A DNA stretch of 64,000 bases from an uncultured Clostridium sp. (lineage in GTDB: Bacteria; Bacillota; Clostridia; Lachnospirales; Lachnospiraceae), in the NCBI GenBank assembly GCA_947644195.1, contig CANRZB010000003.1:59532-123531 (forward strand), in the 5' to 3' direction. Below the pieces are notes generated by a model. It did no database searches, had not been told where the DNA came from, and saw only the letters and a list, made by a program, of their open reading frames with translations. Position 1 is the stretch's first letter. Every line of letters begins with the position of its first letter. Positions 26,099-35,732 of this stretch are shown piece after piece. The position numbers were made by a program, and so were the translations under genes.

Positions 26099-27070
26099 AT
26101 GGAATTACAATGGAAAGAGGGAAAACAGGAATTGTTCTATTCTTTACCGGAAGAAGAAAGTGAGGCTGCCATCGCATTAAAAATGATAGAGCATAATCAC
26201 ATTCCAGGGCTGTTGCCGATGCATCGCCAGTATATTGATAATCAAATACAATTGACCTATGAGACTCAGGGATGCCATGTTTTACAGGAGATACTAGGGA
26301 AACAGCCGGTATCAGTATCATGGGCCTGCTGGATTCTGCAACAGGTATTGGAAACGGTTTCTGTAGGAGAGACTTTTTTGCTCCATAGATTTGAATATTG
26401 TGTTTGCTCGGAAAGGATTTTTCTGGACAGAACCCATCAGCGTATTTTTATGTGCTATACGCCGGGACTGGAGCATGATATTCATCAGGAATTTCAGGAT
26501 TTAATGGAAACGATCATGGAACATTTAGACCATCGAAACAAAAAAGAGATCGCTTTATTCTACGGAATTTATGATATGCATTGTGCCGGAGAGGTCTCTT
26601 TTGCCGAAATACAGGAACATTTTGAGAGATGTGGCAGAAAAATGTTCCATCGTGTGAATTCTCTTCTTGATCTTCCTGAGGATAACGTTATAAAAGAGCC
26701 TGCCAGAGAGAAAAAAATAGAGGAAGCCTTAGATAAAACAGAAACCACAGTTTGCTTTGTTCGCTATAAGCACCAGAAAATGAGGAAAAAGAAATCTGGT
26801 GCTGTGGATGTTTTGCCAGAACAATTTGTTTTACCCAAGGGACGTTATGCAGTGGGAAGAAGACAGGATCAGGCATTATTATTGCTGCCACAGCAGATCA
26901 GCCGAGAACATGCAGTGTTGGAGGTGGAGCAGAAACAAGTTTTCCTGACAGACTGTGGTTCGTCCAATGGTACCTACGTCAATGGCAGAAAAATATCCGC
27001 ACATGTAAAGACTCGCCTAAATACAGGTGATGTGATTACCTTTGCGGATATCTCTTATCAATTAAATTAG
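26099..27070 (+). CDS. FHA-domain protein of the Tad locus (DUF6382-like)
   Basis: A 323-aa cytoplasmic protein. Residues ~1-190 resemble the DUF6382 region found before FHA domains in clostridia, then a Lys-rich linker, then a C-terminal FHA domain (about 245-320) with GRRQDQ, SREH and SSNGTYVNG, the phosphothreonine-binding loops. It is the last gene of the pilus operon and suggests control of pilus assembly by Ser/Thr phosphorylation, though no kinase gene is in this window. The ATG at 26099 has GGGAGA 8 bases upstream; the ORF is open further 5'. Confidence 0.82.
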   Translation: MELQWKEGKQELFYSLPEEESEAAIALKMIEHNHIPGLLPMHRQYIDNQIQLTYETQGCHVLQEILGKQPVSVSWACWILQQVLETVSVGETFLLHRFEYCVCSERIFLDRTHQRIFMCYTPGLEHDIHQEFQDLMETIMEHLDHRNKKEIALFYGIYDMHCAGEVSFAEIQEHFERCGRKMFHRVNSLLDLPEDNVIKEPAREKKIEEALDKTETTVCFVRYKHQKMRKKKSGAVDVLPEQFVLPKGRYAVGRRQDQALLLLPQQISREHAVLEVEQKQVFLTDCGSSNGTYVNGRKISAHVKTRLNTGDVITFADISYQLN

Positions 27071-27137
27071 AATCTCTGTTGGAACGTTGATTTTCCTTTG
27101 CAAATTTAACATGCGAAAGTCTCAAAAACTTAATCGG

Positions 27138-29408
27138 TTAATGAATAACGGCAGAAATGCAGGAATATTTACGAGAATATCCATCATGCAGCAAATAATG
27201 CTCAGCAGGGAGGTCTCCGGCATCAGAGATACCGTCAAAACAATATAGATTATACTCTCCCTGTTCGTAAGCGAAATCCTCTCCGTTATCCTGATAGTGC
27301 TGATATGGTTCGGTATTACTATTTTGGTCTGGATAAATGTGTAATTGTAAGGTATCTAAACGAGTTGGATCAATAGATGTCATGGCAGGATAAACAGGTA
27401 GGATGCTGCCAGCCTTGACATAAATCGGGCAGTAATCCAGCGGAGCCTCCTGTAAAATATATCTGCCCCCTTGGATTCGCGTATCATCCCAATAATTAAT
27501 CCATTGACCATCTGGAAGATAGACAGCACGGACCCTCGCACCCTGATCCGTAACCGGAGCAACCAACAATTTGTCTCCCACCAGATATTCATCGTTACAC
27601 TGTGTTGTATTCGGGTCCTCACTGTAGTGTAGTACCAATGGACGCAAGATGGGAAGTCCTGTCTGGGTTTCCTGATAGCACAGGTCATATAGATAAGGCA
27701 GGAAACGATAGTGCAGTTGAATATATTTACGGTTGATCTCTAAAGTTTGTTGGTCGAACTGCCAAGGCTCCTGTCTGCGGGTGTCTTTGGCACTGTGATT
27801 ACGGAATAAAGGGGAGAAGCAGTTTGCCTCAATCCAACGGCATAATAGTTCTGGCGTAGTGTTAGCTCCAAAGCCGCCGATATCCGTGCCAGCGATCGGC
27901 TGGCCAGATAAACCCAGATTTAATAGTTGTGGGATAGACATTTTCAGATGAGCCCACAGGCTTTGGTTATCTCCTGTCCATACCGTTGCATATTTTTGTG
28001 TACCGCTGTAGCATGCTCTGGTAATGACGAAAGGTCTTCTACCATCATTTTTCCGCAAACCTTCGTAGGTGGCTTTTGCCATAAGATGTCCATACACGTT
28101 ATGGATGTCTTCGTGCAAAAGCGGATTAGTATCAGAATCCCCTGGGAAGACTACGTCATTTGGCAGAGGTCCATGAAAGCTGGCAGGTTCATTCATGTCA
28201 TTCCATATTCCACGAATATGGTGGTCTACTTGGAACTGGGTCTGTTCCGCCCACCATTTTCTCACATCCGCAGCGGTAAAATCAGGGAAGACAGAGTCAC
28301 CAGGCCAAACGACATTATGGTATACTTTTCCATCCTGGGTTTGAGCAAAATAGCCTTCCTGCAGTCCAGTATCATATAGGAAATAGCCGGATTCTGCCTT
28401 GACGCCCGGATCAATGATTGTAACTAATTTTATGCCCATATCAGACAAGGTATCGCTGAGAGCGGTTAGATCCGGGAAACGGGTATCATTCGATGTGAAC
28501 ACTTTGAATGAGTCCATATAGTCGATGTCCAGATGAATGGCATCACAGGGAATTTGTAATTCTCGAAATTTGTCTGCCAGATCCAGAACTTCTATTGCAG
28601 AAGCATAGCTCCAGCGGGATTGGTGATATCCAAGGGTCCAGAGCTGCGGCAGGGGAGCTCTCCCGGTCAGGGAAGTGTATTCCGATAGCACTTCTGCCAT
28701 CGTAGGCCCATAGATAAAATAATAATCTAAGGATCCTTTAGCGGCAGAAAAACTATAATACTCTGGGCTTTCAAATCCTAGATCAAAAAATGTCTTATGA
28801 GGATTGTCAACAAAAATTCCATAGGCGCAGTCTGGACGCAACACGATCAGGAACGGGATGGATTTGTACAGTGCCCGAAACGTGGGATTTTCCACATGAG
28901 GATCTGGTAGATCGGAATTCCACATGATGTAGTCATATCCCTTTTTGTCCAGATATCCGGTTTTGTCGCCCAGGCCATAGAAATGTTCATCTCCATACAT
29001 TCTTTTATAGACCTGATAAGAGCGTTTGTCGTCATTATTTCGGACGCTGTGTCCCTCCTGGGCCATCAGTTCTTGTTCCTCGACGGTTAAACGGTTCCGG
29101 GTAGTAGTAGGGCCAGAGTAATCTTCACAGAGGATTTTGCCGTCTGCAGAAGCGATGGTCAGTTCGCTTGCCCCGGAAATTCGTATCTGTAAATCATCCG
29201 TAGCAAAAATGCCGGCAGTTTGCCTGTGAAATTGGCCAGTGTTTGCCGGCAAGTGTTCCACCGCGTAGGATGTTCCTGAAGAAAACGGAGTTTCACTGAT
29301 TTCGTTCTTTGGTAGTGAACGGATACGCAGCAAACGGCTTGTTACTGCGTCAATTTGCATCGTATCCGTCAACAGGGCAGTTTGTTGGTTTTTGAGTTGT
29401 ATTTCCAT
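27138..29408 (-). CDS. Glycoside hydrolase family 31 alpha-glucosidase
   Basis: A 756-aa cytoplasmic enzyme without signal peptide. The N-terminal beta-sandwich precedes the catalytic barrel; the nucleophile Asp404 lies in WNDMNEP, and the GQPIAGTDIGGFG motif holds the conserved sugar-binding region. GH31 members release alpha-linked glucose (or xylose) from the non-reducing end; specificity cannot be read from the sequence. The ATG at 29408 follows GGGAGGT; the upstream in-frame ATG lacks one. It fits with glycogen phosphorylase and the GH3 enzyme elsewhere in the window as carbohydrate use genes. Confidence 0.93.
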   Translation of the reverse strand: MEIQLKNQQTALLTDTMQIDAVTSRLLRIRSLPKNEISETPFSSGTSYAVEHLPANTGQFHRQTAGIFATDDLQIRISGASELTIASADGKILCEDYSGPTTTRNRLTVEEQELMAQEGHSVRNNDDKRSYQVYKRMYGDEHFYGLGDKTGYLDKKGYDYIMWNSDLPDPHVENPTFRALYKSIPFLIVLRPDCAYGIFVDNPHKTFFDLGFESPEYYSFSAAKGSLDYYFIYGPTMAEVLSEYTSLTGRAPLPQLWTLGYHQSRWSYASAIEVLDLADKFRELQIPCDAIHLDIDYMDSFKVFTSNDTRFPDLTALSDTLSDMGIKLVTIIDPGVKAESGYFLYDTGLQEGYFAQTQDGKVYHNVVWPGDSVFPDFTAADVRKWWAEQTQFQVDHHIRGIWNDMNEPASFHGPLPNDVVFPGDSDTNPLLHEDIHNVYGHLMAKATYEGLRKNDGRRPFVITRACYSGTQKYATVWTGDNQSLWAHLKMSIPQLLNLGLSGQPIAGTDIGGFGANTTPELLCRWIEANCFSPLFRNHSAKDTRRQEPWQFDQQTLEINRKYIQLHYRFLPYLYDLCYQETQTGLPILRPLVLHYSEDPNTTQCNDEYLVGDKLLVAPVTDQGARVRAVYLPDGQWINYWDDTRIQGGRYILQEAPLDYCPIYVKAGSILPVYPAMTSIDPTRLDTLQLHIYPDQNSNTEPYQHYQDNGEDFAYEQGEYNLYCFDGISDAGDLPAEHYLLHDGYSRKYSCISAVIH

Positions 29409-29461
29409 AATAGACCTCCCAATTCGTTTGTTCCCTATAAAAGATCCGGTAATATGTAGAT

Positions 29462-29490
29462 AGTGTAACATACCCTTTGCTAGTGGGCAA
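29462..29490 (-). promoter_or_regulatory. Possible promoter of the GH31 gene
   Basis: On the minus strand: TTGCCC (29485-29490), 17-base spacer, TACACT (29462-29467); it overlaps the end of the upstream lipoprotein gene. Confidence 0.45.
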
Positions 29491-29899
29491 ACGTAACAGG
29501 TAAATCAATCAACTCTATTTTCAGAACAATATAAGGGTAGGAAATACGGCCATCTACGGTATCGTCGGCAGATGGACCGAATAATTCCGTATCCAGATAG
29601 AGACTGTCTTTGGTCTGATAGAAGTCATTTACTACAATGTTATATCCTCCTGTGGCCTGTTCGCCATATCCTTTGACAATATATAGATAGGATTGGTCGG
29701 AAAACGTCAGCTGGAAAGGAACTTCTTTTCGTGGTTCAATGATTTCACGCAGGTCTTCCGGAATATCCTCTTCCGGTACGACAGTATAATCAACGGACTT
29801 TTCTTTTTCCACAGGCTTTTCTTTTGCACAGCCACCCAGGCAGAATATGTCGCAGAGTAGAGTCAGTAATAACAAAACAGATAGGAAACGTTTTTTCAT
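29480..29899 (-). CDS. PrcB-like lipoprotein
   Basis: A 139-aa lipoprotein: signal peptide (1-24) with lipobox LGGC (Cys24), a charged linker, then a domain like the PrcB C-terminal domain (GYGEQATGGYNIVV and a second strand-rich half). PrcB was described as a protease-complex component in Treponema, but the domain is widespread in small lipoproteins of unknown role. AAAGG precedes the ATG. The gene lies 70 bases before the GH31 start, so the two may be cotranscribed. Confidence 0.72.
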   Translation of the reverse strand: MKKRFLSVLLLLTLLCDIFCLGGCAKEKPVEKEKSVDYTVVPEEDIPEDLREIIEPRKEVPFQLTFSDQSYLYIVKGYGEQATGGYNIVVNDFYQTKDSLYLDTELFGPSADDTVDGRISYPYIVLKIELIDLPVTFAH

Positions 29900-30012
29900 A
29901 AGTCTAACCTTTTTTAGTGTTTTTACTATATATAGGATATCATGTGATAAAATATGCCTGTCATCGTAGGACTTTTTCGTGATATTCTGTGTATTATGTT
30001 AATGCTTAGCAT

Positions 30013-31068
30013 CTATTCGTTATGTTTTTGCTGGATTAAAACTAGTGCTGTGGAAATAGCGCCAAACAGGCAGCCGGCTACGGGCCATACGATCCAACTT
30101 CTGCCCCAGTCAGCGGTAATCAGGCTGTATCCAAGGAATCCAGCCGTAACAATGCACCAATATATTCCGGCAATTACCTCAATCAGAGTACCCCGTTTAT
30201 TTCTTTTTTTCGATAAGGTATAATCATTTTTCTGTAGCAGGACATCATAACAATCTTTTCGGATGCCGGACGATACAAATAGGTATACAGCAATGGTAAT
30301 GATACAGAGGAATAATACAATAGGAAAAGACTTGAAATGTTCAAATAGTTGTCTGCGTTTTTCAATTACTTCGCAGACATTCAGGATAATTACGGCGATA
30401 ATGCATAATACTACGCCACTGGTAATTCGGACCATAAAGATATGGGAGTATCTATCAGATTCCTCCTTTAATTGTTTTTGGTTGGTCTCAGTCAGTTGAA
30501 ACGGCTCCTTTTTCAAATAAAGGTAGGGTTCCATTTTCATTCCGGTAGAAACAAAGAGTGCCACAGCAGGTGCAATGCAGCAAAGTAAGACGATGCTTGC
30601 CTCTCCCTCCATGATATTATTGGACGAGATAAACTGTTCTACGAATAGGTATAGAATAACTCCCAGGATACAAAGGGAGACTCCCAGGGCTATTTTTCTA
30701 GCTGTCTGAAAGCACATTTTTTGATAGGTTTGTACCTCCTGAGTGGTAAGCATCCTAATTGTTTTTTGCTCTTGTGAAAATGTATCTGAGAGCGTATCCG
30801 GGTTCTGAGTAGGTAATTTTTCATGATAAGAAATGGGATCTTCGGATGAGAGCGAAGAAACTGCAGAATGATTTTCCTCTTTTAAAAGGTAATCGGTAGA
30901 AACTCCAAATATTTTGCTCATTAAAACAAGTTTATCCAGATCGGGCATGGACTGGCCGGATTCCCATTTAGATACTGCCTGTCTGCTCACCTCCATTTGT
31001 TCTGCTAACTGTTCCTGTGACCATCCAAGTCGTTTTCGTTCCGTATAAATTTTTTCCGCGATATGCAT
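30013..31068 (-). CDS. XRE-family regulator fused to a six-helix membrane domain
   Basis: A 351-aa protein. The N-terminal Cro/CI helix-turn-helix (about 1-60; LGWSQEQLAEQMEVSRQAVSKWE) is followed by a Ser-rich linker and six hydrophobic helices (between about 120 and 350). Such membrane-anchored XRE regulators are frequent in Lachnospiraceae and may sense envelope stress or an exporter's substrate. It is divergent from a two-gene ABC exporter, a possible target. The ATG at 31068 is chosen for AAAGGGGA; the upstream in-frame ATG has none. Confidence 0.85.
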   Translation of the reverse strand: MHIAEKIYTERKRLGWSQEQLAEQMEVSRQAVSKWESGQSMPDLDKLVLMSKIFGVSTDYLLKEENHSAVSSLSSEDPISYHEKLPTQNPDTLSDTFSQEQKTIRMLTTQEVQTYQKMCFQTARKIALGVSLCILGVILYLFVEQFISSNNIMEGEASIVLLCCIAPAVALFVSTGMKMEPYLYLKKEPFQLTETNQKQLKEESDRYSHIFMVRITSGVVLCIIAVIILNVCEVIEKRRQLFEHFKSFPIVLFLCIITIAVYLFVSSGIRKDCYDVLLQKNDYTLSKKRNKRGTLIEVIAGIYWCIVTAGFLGYSLITADWGRSWIVWPVAGCLFGAISTALVLIQQKHNE

Positions 31069-31243
31069 ATTGGTTTCCCCTTTCAATTTTTCGTTTATCA
31101 TACAATAACACTTTAATTTTTGCTACCAAGTCTACCTTGAAGTTTGTCAACTAACGGTTGCGGATGCCGAAAACAGGCGTTTTTCCTAAAATAATGGCAA
31201 GCTGTTTTTTCCCGGTGATACCTAAAATTATACTGAACGGATC

Positions 31244-31272
31244 TTGACAATGCAAATGAAGTTGTTTATGAT
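31244..31272 (+). promoter_or_regulatory. Sigma-A promoter for the ABC exporter operon
   Basis: TTGACA (31244-31249), 17-base spacer, TATGAT (31267-31272); leader of about 125 nt. The rest of the divergent gap 31069-31405 shows no gene. Confidence 0.7.
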
Positions 31273-31405
31273 ATCAGAATACATGTTTCGGATGCTGGAC
31301 AGAAAGTGGCATATTCAAGAAAGTGACCGAGTTTTTGAAAAAGAAATATTATGTTTCTTGGGAGCACAGAGGGGTGAATACCCTGAGGAGTAATGGAGGT
31401 TGGGG

Positions 31406-33229
31406 ATGGAAAAAAAGAAAAAGAAAGAAAGTGTGATAGGAAGTATTTGTAATGCGATTGCTTTGATTTACCAAGGTGATCCCGCCATCGTGTATTTTTC
31501 ATTTTACAAAAATATTTCTGAGGCGATTTTTAATGCAGTTTATAGTATCTATCTGATTAAGTTTATTTATGAAAGTATAGAAAATCATATTGATTTTCAT
31601 AAGTTGTTTGTCATGGTAAGTATTTTTTCAATAGCGCATGTGATTATTCATTTGACTTCCTCTTTTCATAGTTATTGCCAGAAAATTGCGGAGATGAAAG
31701 TATACCGCCATATCTTTGGCAAAATCATGGATCGTGCTAAGCGGATTACGATAGATCAGTATGAGAATCCGGAGTTTTACGATAATTTTTCCAGGGCTTT
31801 GGATGAATCTTTGGAGCGAGGAATCTGGGGAATGTTGTGGACAACTTGGGGCGTGGGAGCAGTTATTGGAAGTATTACAGCTATGATGATCCTGGCCTCG
31901 GTGGATATGATGTTAATTGTATTTGCGATTCCACCAGTGATTGGCAGCCTGTATTTTGGAATTCGGGAGAGTGCAGAGCAATTTGCAGCACGTCGGGAAG
32001 AGACTGTGGGAAAACGAAAAATGGAATATGCCAAGAGAGTGTTTTATGAAAAAAAATATGCTGGAGAATTGCGTCTGTATCCCATAGCCAAAGTGCTGTT
32101 TGGAACGCACCGAGATGGCTACATGGACCGTTACAAAAAGAATCAGTCCCATCAGCGTAAAATTGCTGTCTATCGCCTGATCGAGACATTATTGTTTGCC
32201 GGACTGGTCACGATGGGGTCTTATCTTTATATTACATATCGTCTGAAAATTTCCGGCAGTACTGCAGTAGCCGCCTATATTGCCATGATTACAGCAGTGG
32301 GATACGTGGTGGAATCAATCAATACTGCCATTGAATATTTTTCTCAGTCAGGTAAGTTGTGCATGTATATGAACCACATTCGGGAATTTATGGAATGTGA
32401 GGTTGAGGAAGTAGCCGAAGATACGATAATGCCGAATTCATCTATGGGAGATATTCTTTTTGACAAGGTGTCTTATCATTATTCCGGCAGCGATCAGATG
32501 ATTATTCAAGATCTTACCGTTAAAATACGACAGGGAGAACATATTGCCCTGGTCGGGGAAAATGGAGCCGGCAAAACGACATTAATGAAATTGTTAATGG
32601 GGTTATATCCAGTATCCGAGGGGAAAATTGTGGTGGGCGGCAATGATCTCCGACGTTATAATATGGATGCCTACCGAGACCATTTTGGCACGGTGTTTCA
32701 GGATTTTCAGATTTTTTCCCTGCCTTTGGGTGAGAATGTGCTAATGAAATCACCAGAGACAGAGGAAGAGAGAAAAATAGTGATTGACTCTTTAGAGAAG
32801 GCACAGTTCGGGGATGTCTTGGAGAAACTTCCACAGGGTATAGACACCTATCTGACCAAGGAATTTGAGGAAGAAGGATTTGTCTGTTCCGGGGGCCAGG
32901 CGCAAAAGGTCGCGATTGCCAGAGTATTTGCGAAAAACCCTGACGTTGTTATCTTAGATGAACCGTCCAGTGCGTTGGATCCTATCGCGGAATACAATAT
33001 GTATTGTAATATGATGGAAGCCTCTGAGGGGAAAACCGTGTTCTTTATTTCTCACCGCATGTCTTCGGCACGGATGGCAGACCGCATTTTGTTCCTGGAG
33101 CATGGTAGGATTGTGGAAGAAGGAACCCATCAGGAATTGTTGCAGAAAAATGGACGGTATGCCCAGATGTTCCATCTGCAGGCGCAAAATTATCAGGAGG
33201 AGATGGGAGGTGGTCTTTATGCAGAATAA
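31406..33229 (+). CDS. ABC exporter half-transporter, first subunit
   Basis: A 607-aa fusion of a six-helix membrane domain (about 1-320) and an ATPase domain with Walker A GENGAGKTT, signature CSGGQ, Walker B VVILDEPSSALDP and switch His (FISHR). The substrate is unknown; the family includes peptide and drug exporters. GGAGGT precedes the ATG at 31406. Its end overlaps the start of the second subunit by 11 bases, and the pair is probably heterodimeric. Confidence 0.9.
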   Translation: MEKKKKKESVIGSICNAIALIYQGDPAIVYFSFYKNISEAIFNAVYSIYLIKFIYESIENHIDFHKLFVMVSIFSIAHVIIHLTSSFHSYCQKIAEMKVYRHIFGKIMDRAKRITIDQYENPEFYDNFSRALDESLERGIWGMLWTTWGVGAVIGSITAMMILASVDMMLIVFAIPPVIGSLYFGIRESAEQFAARREETVGKRKMEYAKRVFYEKKYAGELRLYPIAKVLFGTHRDGYMDRYKKNQSHQRKIAVYRLIETLLFAGLVTMGSYLYITYRLKISGSTAVAAYIAMITAVGYVVESINTAIEYFSQSGKLCMYMNHIREFMECEVEEVAEDTIMPNSSMGDILFDKVSYHYSGSDQMIIQDLTVKIRQGEHIALVGENGAGKTTLMKLLMGLYPVSEGKIVVGGNDLRRYNMDAYRDHFGTVFQDFQIFSLPLGENVLMKSPETEEERKIVIDSLEKAQFGDVLEKLPQGIDTYLTKEFEEEGFVCSGGQAQKVAIARVFAKNPDVVILDEPSSALDPIAEYNMYCNMMEASEGKTVFFISHRMSSARMADRILFLEHGRIVEEGTHQELLQKNGRYAQMFHLQAQNYQEEMGGGLYAE

Positions 33230-35069
33230 TGTGGAAAAGACGCAGGAAAAACTGCCGATCAGCAGGATTCTCAGCAATTTTGTCTATTTATTGCGGTATG
33301 CTTTTCGAAAAGATGCCAAATTAATTTTTATTATTTTTGCCGCTTTTGTATTGGGCGGTGTTGGTTATGCCAGTATGGATACCATTTTTATGAGGGCTTT
33401 TATTAACTATCTGTCAGATCCTTCCTACACATTTCGTCAAACTGCAATACTGGTGGCAGCAGCAACAATTGGCATGGCAATATTAATGTCATTTGACCGC
33501 AGTGCAGAGAGTTTTGCTACCCCTCGGATTATCCGTATGACTGGCATGATGCAGGAGGAGATGATTAAAAAAGCGGCAAAAATGGATCTGATGTGTTACG
33601 ATTGTGATCAATATTATGACGATTTTGTGGTAGCAGCATCCCAGTTAGAAGATATGGTAGTCACAGCTATTTTTGATCTGGCGCGGATGGGCAGAAACGT
33701 TACGACGGTTCTAGTACTGTCTGGGTTAATTACTTTTATTGATCCAGTGATTGCCCTGTTTCCAGTACTGGGATTCCTCATTAATGTTTTCTCCCGATTT
33801 CGTATTATGAAGCTGGAATACCAGTATGACGTGGAAAAGAAAACCATTATGCGTCGGGCTAATTATTCTAAACGCGTGTTTTATCAGCCGGAATATGCAA
33901 AGGAAATCAAACTATCTCATATAGAAATACCTCTTCACAAGCAATTTCACCAGGCGATTGATGAAACGATTGCAATCTCCAAAAAATATGGTATCAGGAT
34001 TTCCCTGTGGTCATTGGTCAATTGGATCTCCGTGTTTACCGTGTTGTCTTTGTTTTGTGTCCCGCTGTATTTGGGATATATGGCGTTAGTAGTATGTAAA
34101 ATCGGATTGGGAGAAGTGGCAGCTTTGAATAATGCTCAGGGAATTGTTCGGAATCGGTTAGACGCTATCAATTACTGTGTGGAGCGTATTCAGCGGTCAG
34201 GGATGTTCTGTGAGCGATTCCGTAAATTTATGAATTATGAGAGCCAGATAGAGGATGCCGTGGGGGAAATGCAGCTTCCAGAAAAACAGTCCGTATTGGA
34301 AATCAAAGATATGTCGTTCCGTTATGATGGTGCAGAAAAAGATACACTGAAACACATCAATATGAAGATACATCCGGGAGAAAAGGTAGCATTTGTAGGC
34401 GAAAATGGCGCCGGGAAATCTACATTTATCAAACTATTGATGAGGCTGTATGATGTGAGCGAGGGCAGTATCTGTTATGGAGGTCATGACATTCGGCAAT
34501 ACAGTACAGCAGAGTACCGTGATATTTTTGGGTCCGTCTTCCAGGATTATCAGCTCTATGCGGCTACGGTACAGGAAAACGTTATGATGCAGCAGCCGGA
34601 AGCTGAGGATCGGAGTCGGATCGAGGAGGCGTTAGAGCAGTCCGGTTTTATTGACCGTCTTAGTACTCTGCCAGCAGGCTTAGATACGCCTCTAACCAGG
34701 GAGTTTGCAGAAAACGGGGTGCAGTTGTCGGGTGGAGAGGCGCAAAAGGTAGCAATTGCCCGATTGTTCGCCAAAAAAGACCGTATGCATATTGCGATTC
34801 TGGATGAGCCTTCCAGCGCTTTAGATCCCAAGGCGGAATATGATCTGAATCAGAATATTCTTGGCAGGGCTGGCGATGCAACCGTAATCTTCATCTCTCA
34901 CAGATTGTCAACAACCCGGGATGCTGACCGTATCTATATGTTTGAACATGGTAAGATTATTGAGGAAGGGACGCATCAGGAATTGATGAAGCTGGGGGGA
35001 CAGTATGCAGAGATGTTCCAATGTCAGGCGAAATATTACCAGCAGAACCAGGAAATCATTGGAGCATAG
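33219..35069 (+). CDS. ABC exporter half-transporter, second subunit
   Basis: A 616-aa membrane-plus-ATPase fusion with Walker A GENGAGKST, signature LSGGE, Walker B HIAILDEPSSALDP and FISHR. It is clearly paralogous to the upstream subunit. The two signature motifs differ (CSGGQ and LSGGE), as seen in heterodimeric exporters with one degenerate site, although neither here has lost the catalytic Glu after Walker B. GGGAGG lies 8 bases before the ATG at 33219; the longer ORF start overlaps the preceding gene. Confidence 0.9.
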   Translation: MQNNVEKTQEKLPISRILSNFVYLLRYAFRKDAKLIFIIFAAFVLGGVGYASMDTIFMRAFINYLSDPSYTFRQTAILVAAATIGMAILMSFDRSAESFATPRIIRMTGMMQEEMIKKAAKMDLMCYDCDQYYDDFVVAASQLEDMVVTAIFDLARMGRNVTTVLVLSGLITFIDPVIALFPVLGFLINVFSRFRIMKLEYQYDVEKKTIMRRANYSKRVFYQPEYAKEIKLSHIEIPLHKQFHQAIDETIAISKKYGIRISLWSLVNWISVFTVLSLFCVPLYLGYMALVVCKIGLGEVAALNNAQGIVRNRLDAINYCVERIQRSGMFCERFRKFMNYESQIEDAVGEMQLPEKQSVLEIKDMSFRYDGAEKDTLKHINMKIHPGEKVAFVGENGAGKSTFIKLLMRLYDVSEGSICYGGHDIRQYSTAEYRDIFGSVFQDYQLYAATVQENVMMQQPEAEDRSRIEEALEQSGFIDRLSTLPAGLDTPLTREFAENGVQLSGGEAQKVAIARLFAKKDRMHIAILDEPSSALDPKAEYDLNQNILGRAGDATVIFISHRLSTTRDADRIYMFEHGKIIEEGTHQELMKLGGQYAEMFQCQAKYYQQNQEIIGA

Positions 35070-35177
35070 GCAAGCGGTCTTGTAAACGAAGTTTTCGAAC
35101 AGGAAGATAAGGAATCCAGGGAAATATTTTATTTGGCAATTTGGTTTGTGGCAATATTATTTAAAAGGAAGGACGCT

Positions 35178-35570
35178 ATGAAAAAGGAAGAAATATATCC
35201 GTTTTTGTATGGAATGGCAGAGGAAGATCACAGTGCTATTGTGATTTGTACACCAGATCATGAAATTATCTATATGAATCCCGCGGCAGGTAGGCACTAT
35301 TCCAAATGGGGTGGGATGGATTTAATAGGACAAAATTTATTGAATTGTCATTCGGATCCTTCCGTTCAGAAGATCAAAGACATCCTGGAATGGTTTAATA
35401 AAAGCCAACATCATAATCGGGTTTATACCTATTATAATGAAAAGGAAAATAGAGATGTCTATATGATAGCGTTACGGGATGAAAAGGGGCATGTCATTGG
35501 ATATTATGAAAAACATGAATATCGAAACCGGGAAACTGGAAAGATGTATGATATTACTGGATGGAAATGA
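35178..35570 (+). CDS. Small stand-alone PAS-domain protein
   Basis: A 130-aa cytoplasmic protein consisting of one PAS fold (MAEEDHSAIVICTPDHEIIYMNPAA, GMDLIGQNLLNCHSDPS) with no output domain. Short PAS proteins of this kind with the NCH motif resemble the haem- or ligand-binding PAS modules of clostridial regulators, but ligand and partner are unknown. GGAAGG precedes the ATG at 35178. It follows the ABC exporter genes with a ~110-base gap. Confidence 0.75.
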   Translation: MKKEEIYPFLYGMAEEDHSAIVICTPDHEIIYMNPAAGRHYSKWGGMDLIGQNLLNCHSDPSVQKIKDILEWFNKSQHHNRVYTYYNEKENRDVYMIALRDEKGHVIGYYEKHEYRNRETGKMYDITGWK

Positions 35571-35661
35571 TTTACGGAATTTAATTTAACTGATAATTCA
35601 TAATTAATAAGTAAAGAAACCATTTTTTTGGCATGGATACAAAATCAAGCAGCATAGTCAT

Positions 35662-35690
35662 TTGATTTTTATACGGAGGTAGTATATAAT
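35662..35690 (+). promoter_or_regulatory. Sigma-A promoter of glgP
   Basis: TTGATT (35662-35667), 17-base spacer, TATAAT (35685-35690), 43 bases before the ATG. Confidence 0.7.
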
Positions 35691-35732
35691 GATCTCTGAG
35701 CTATGTTTCAAAGCGATTGGAGGATATCATAC

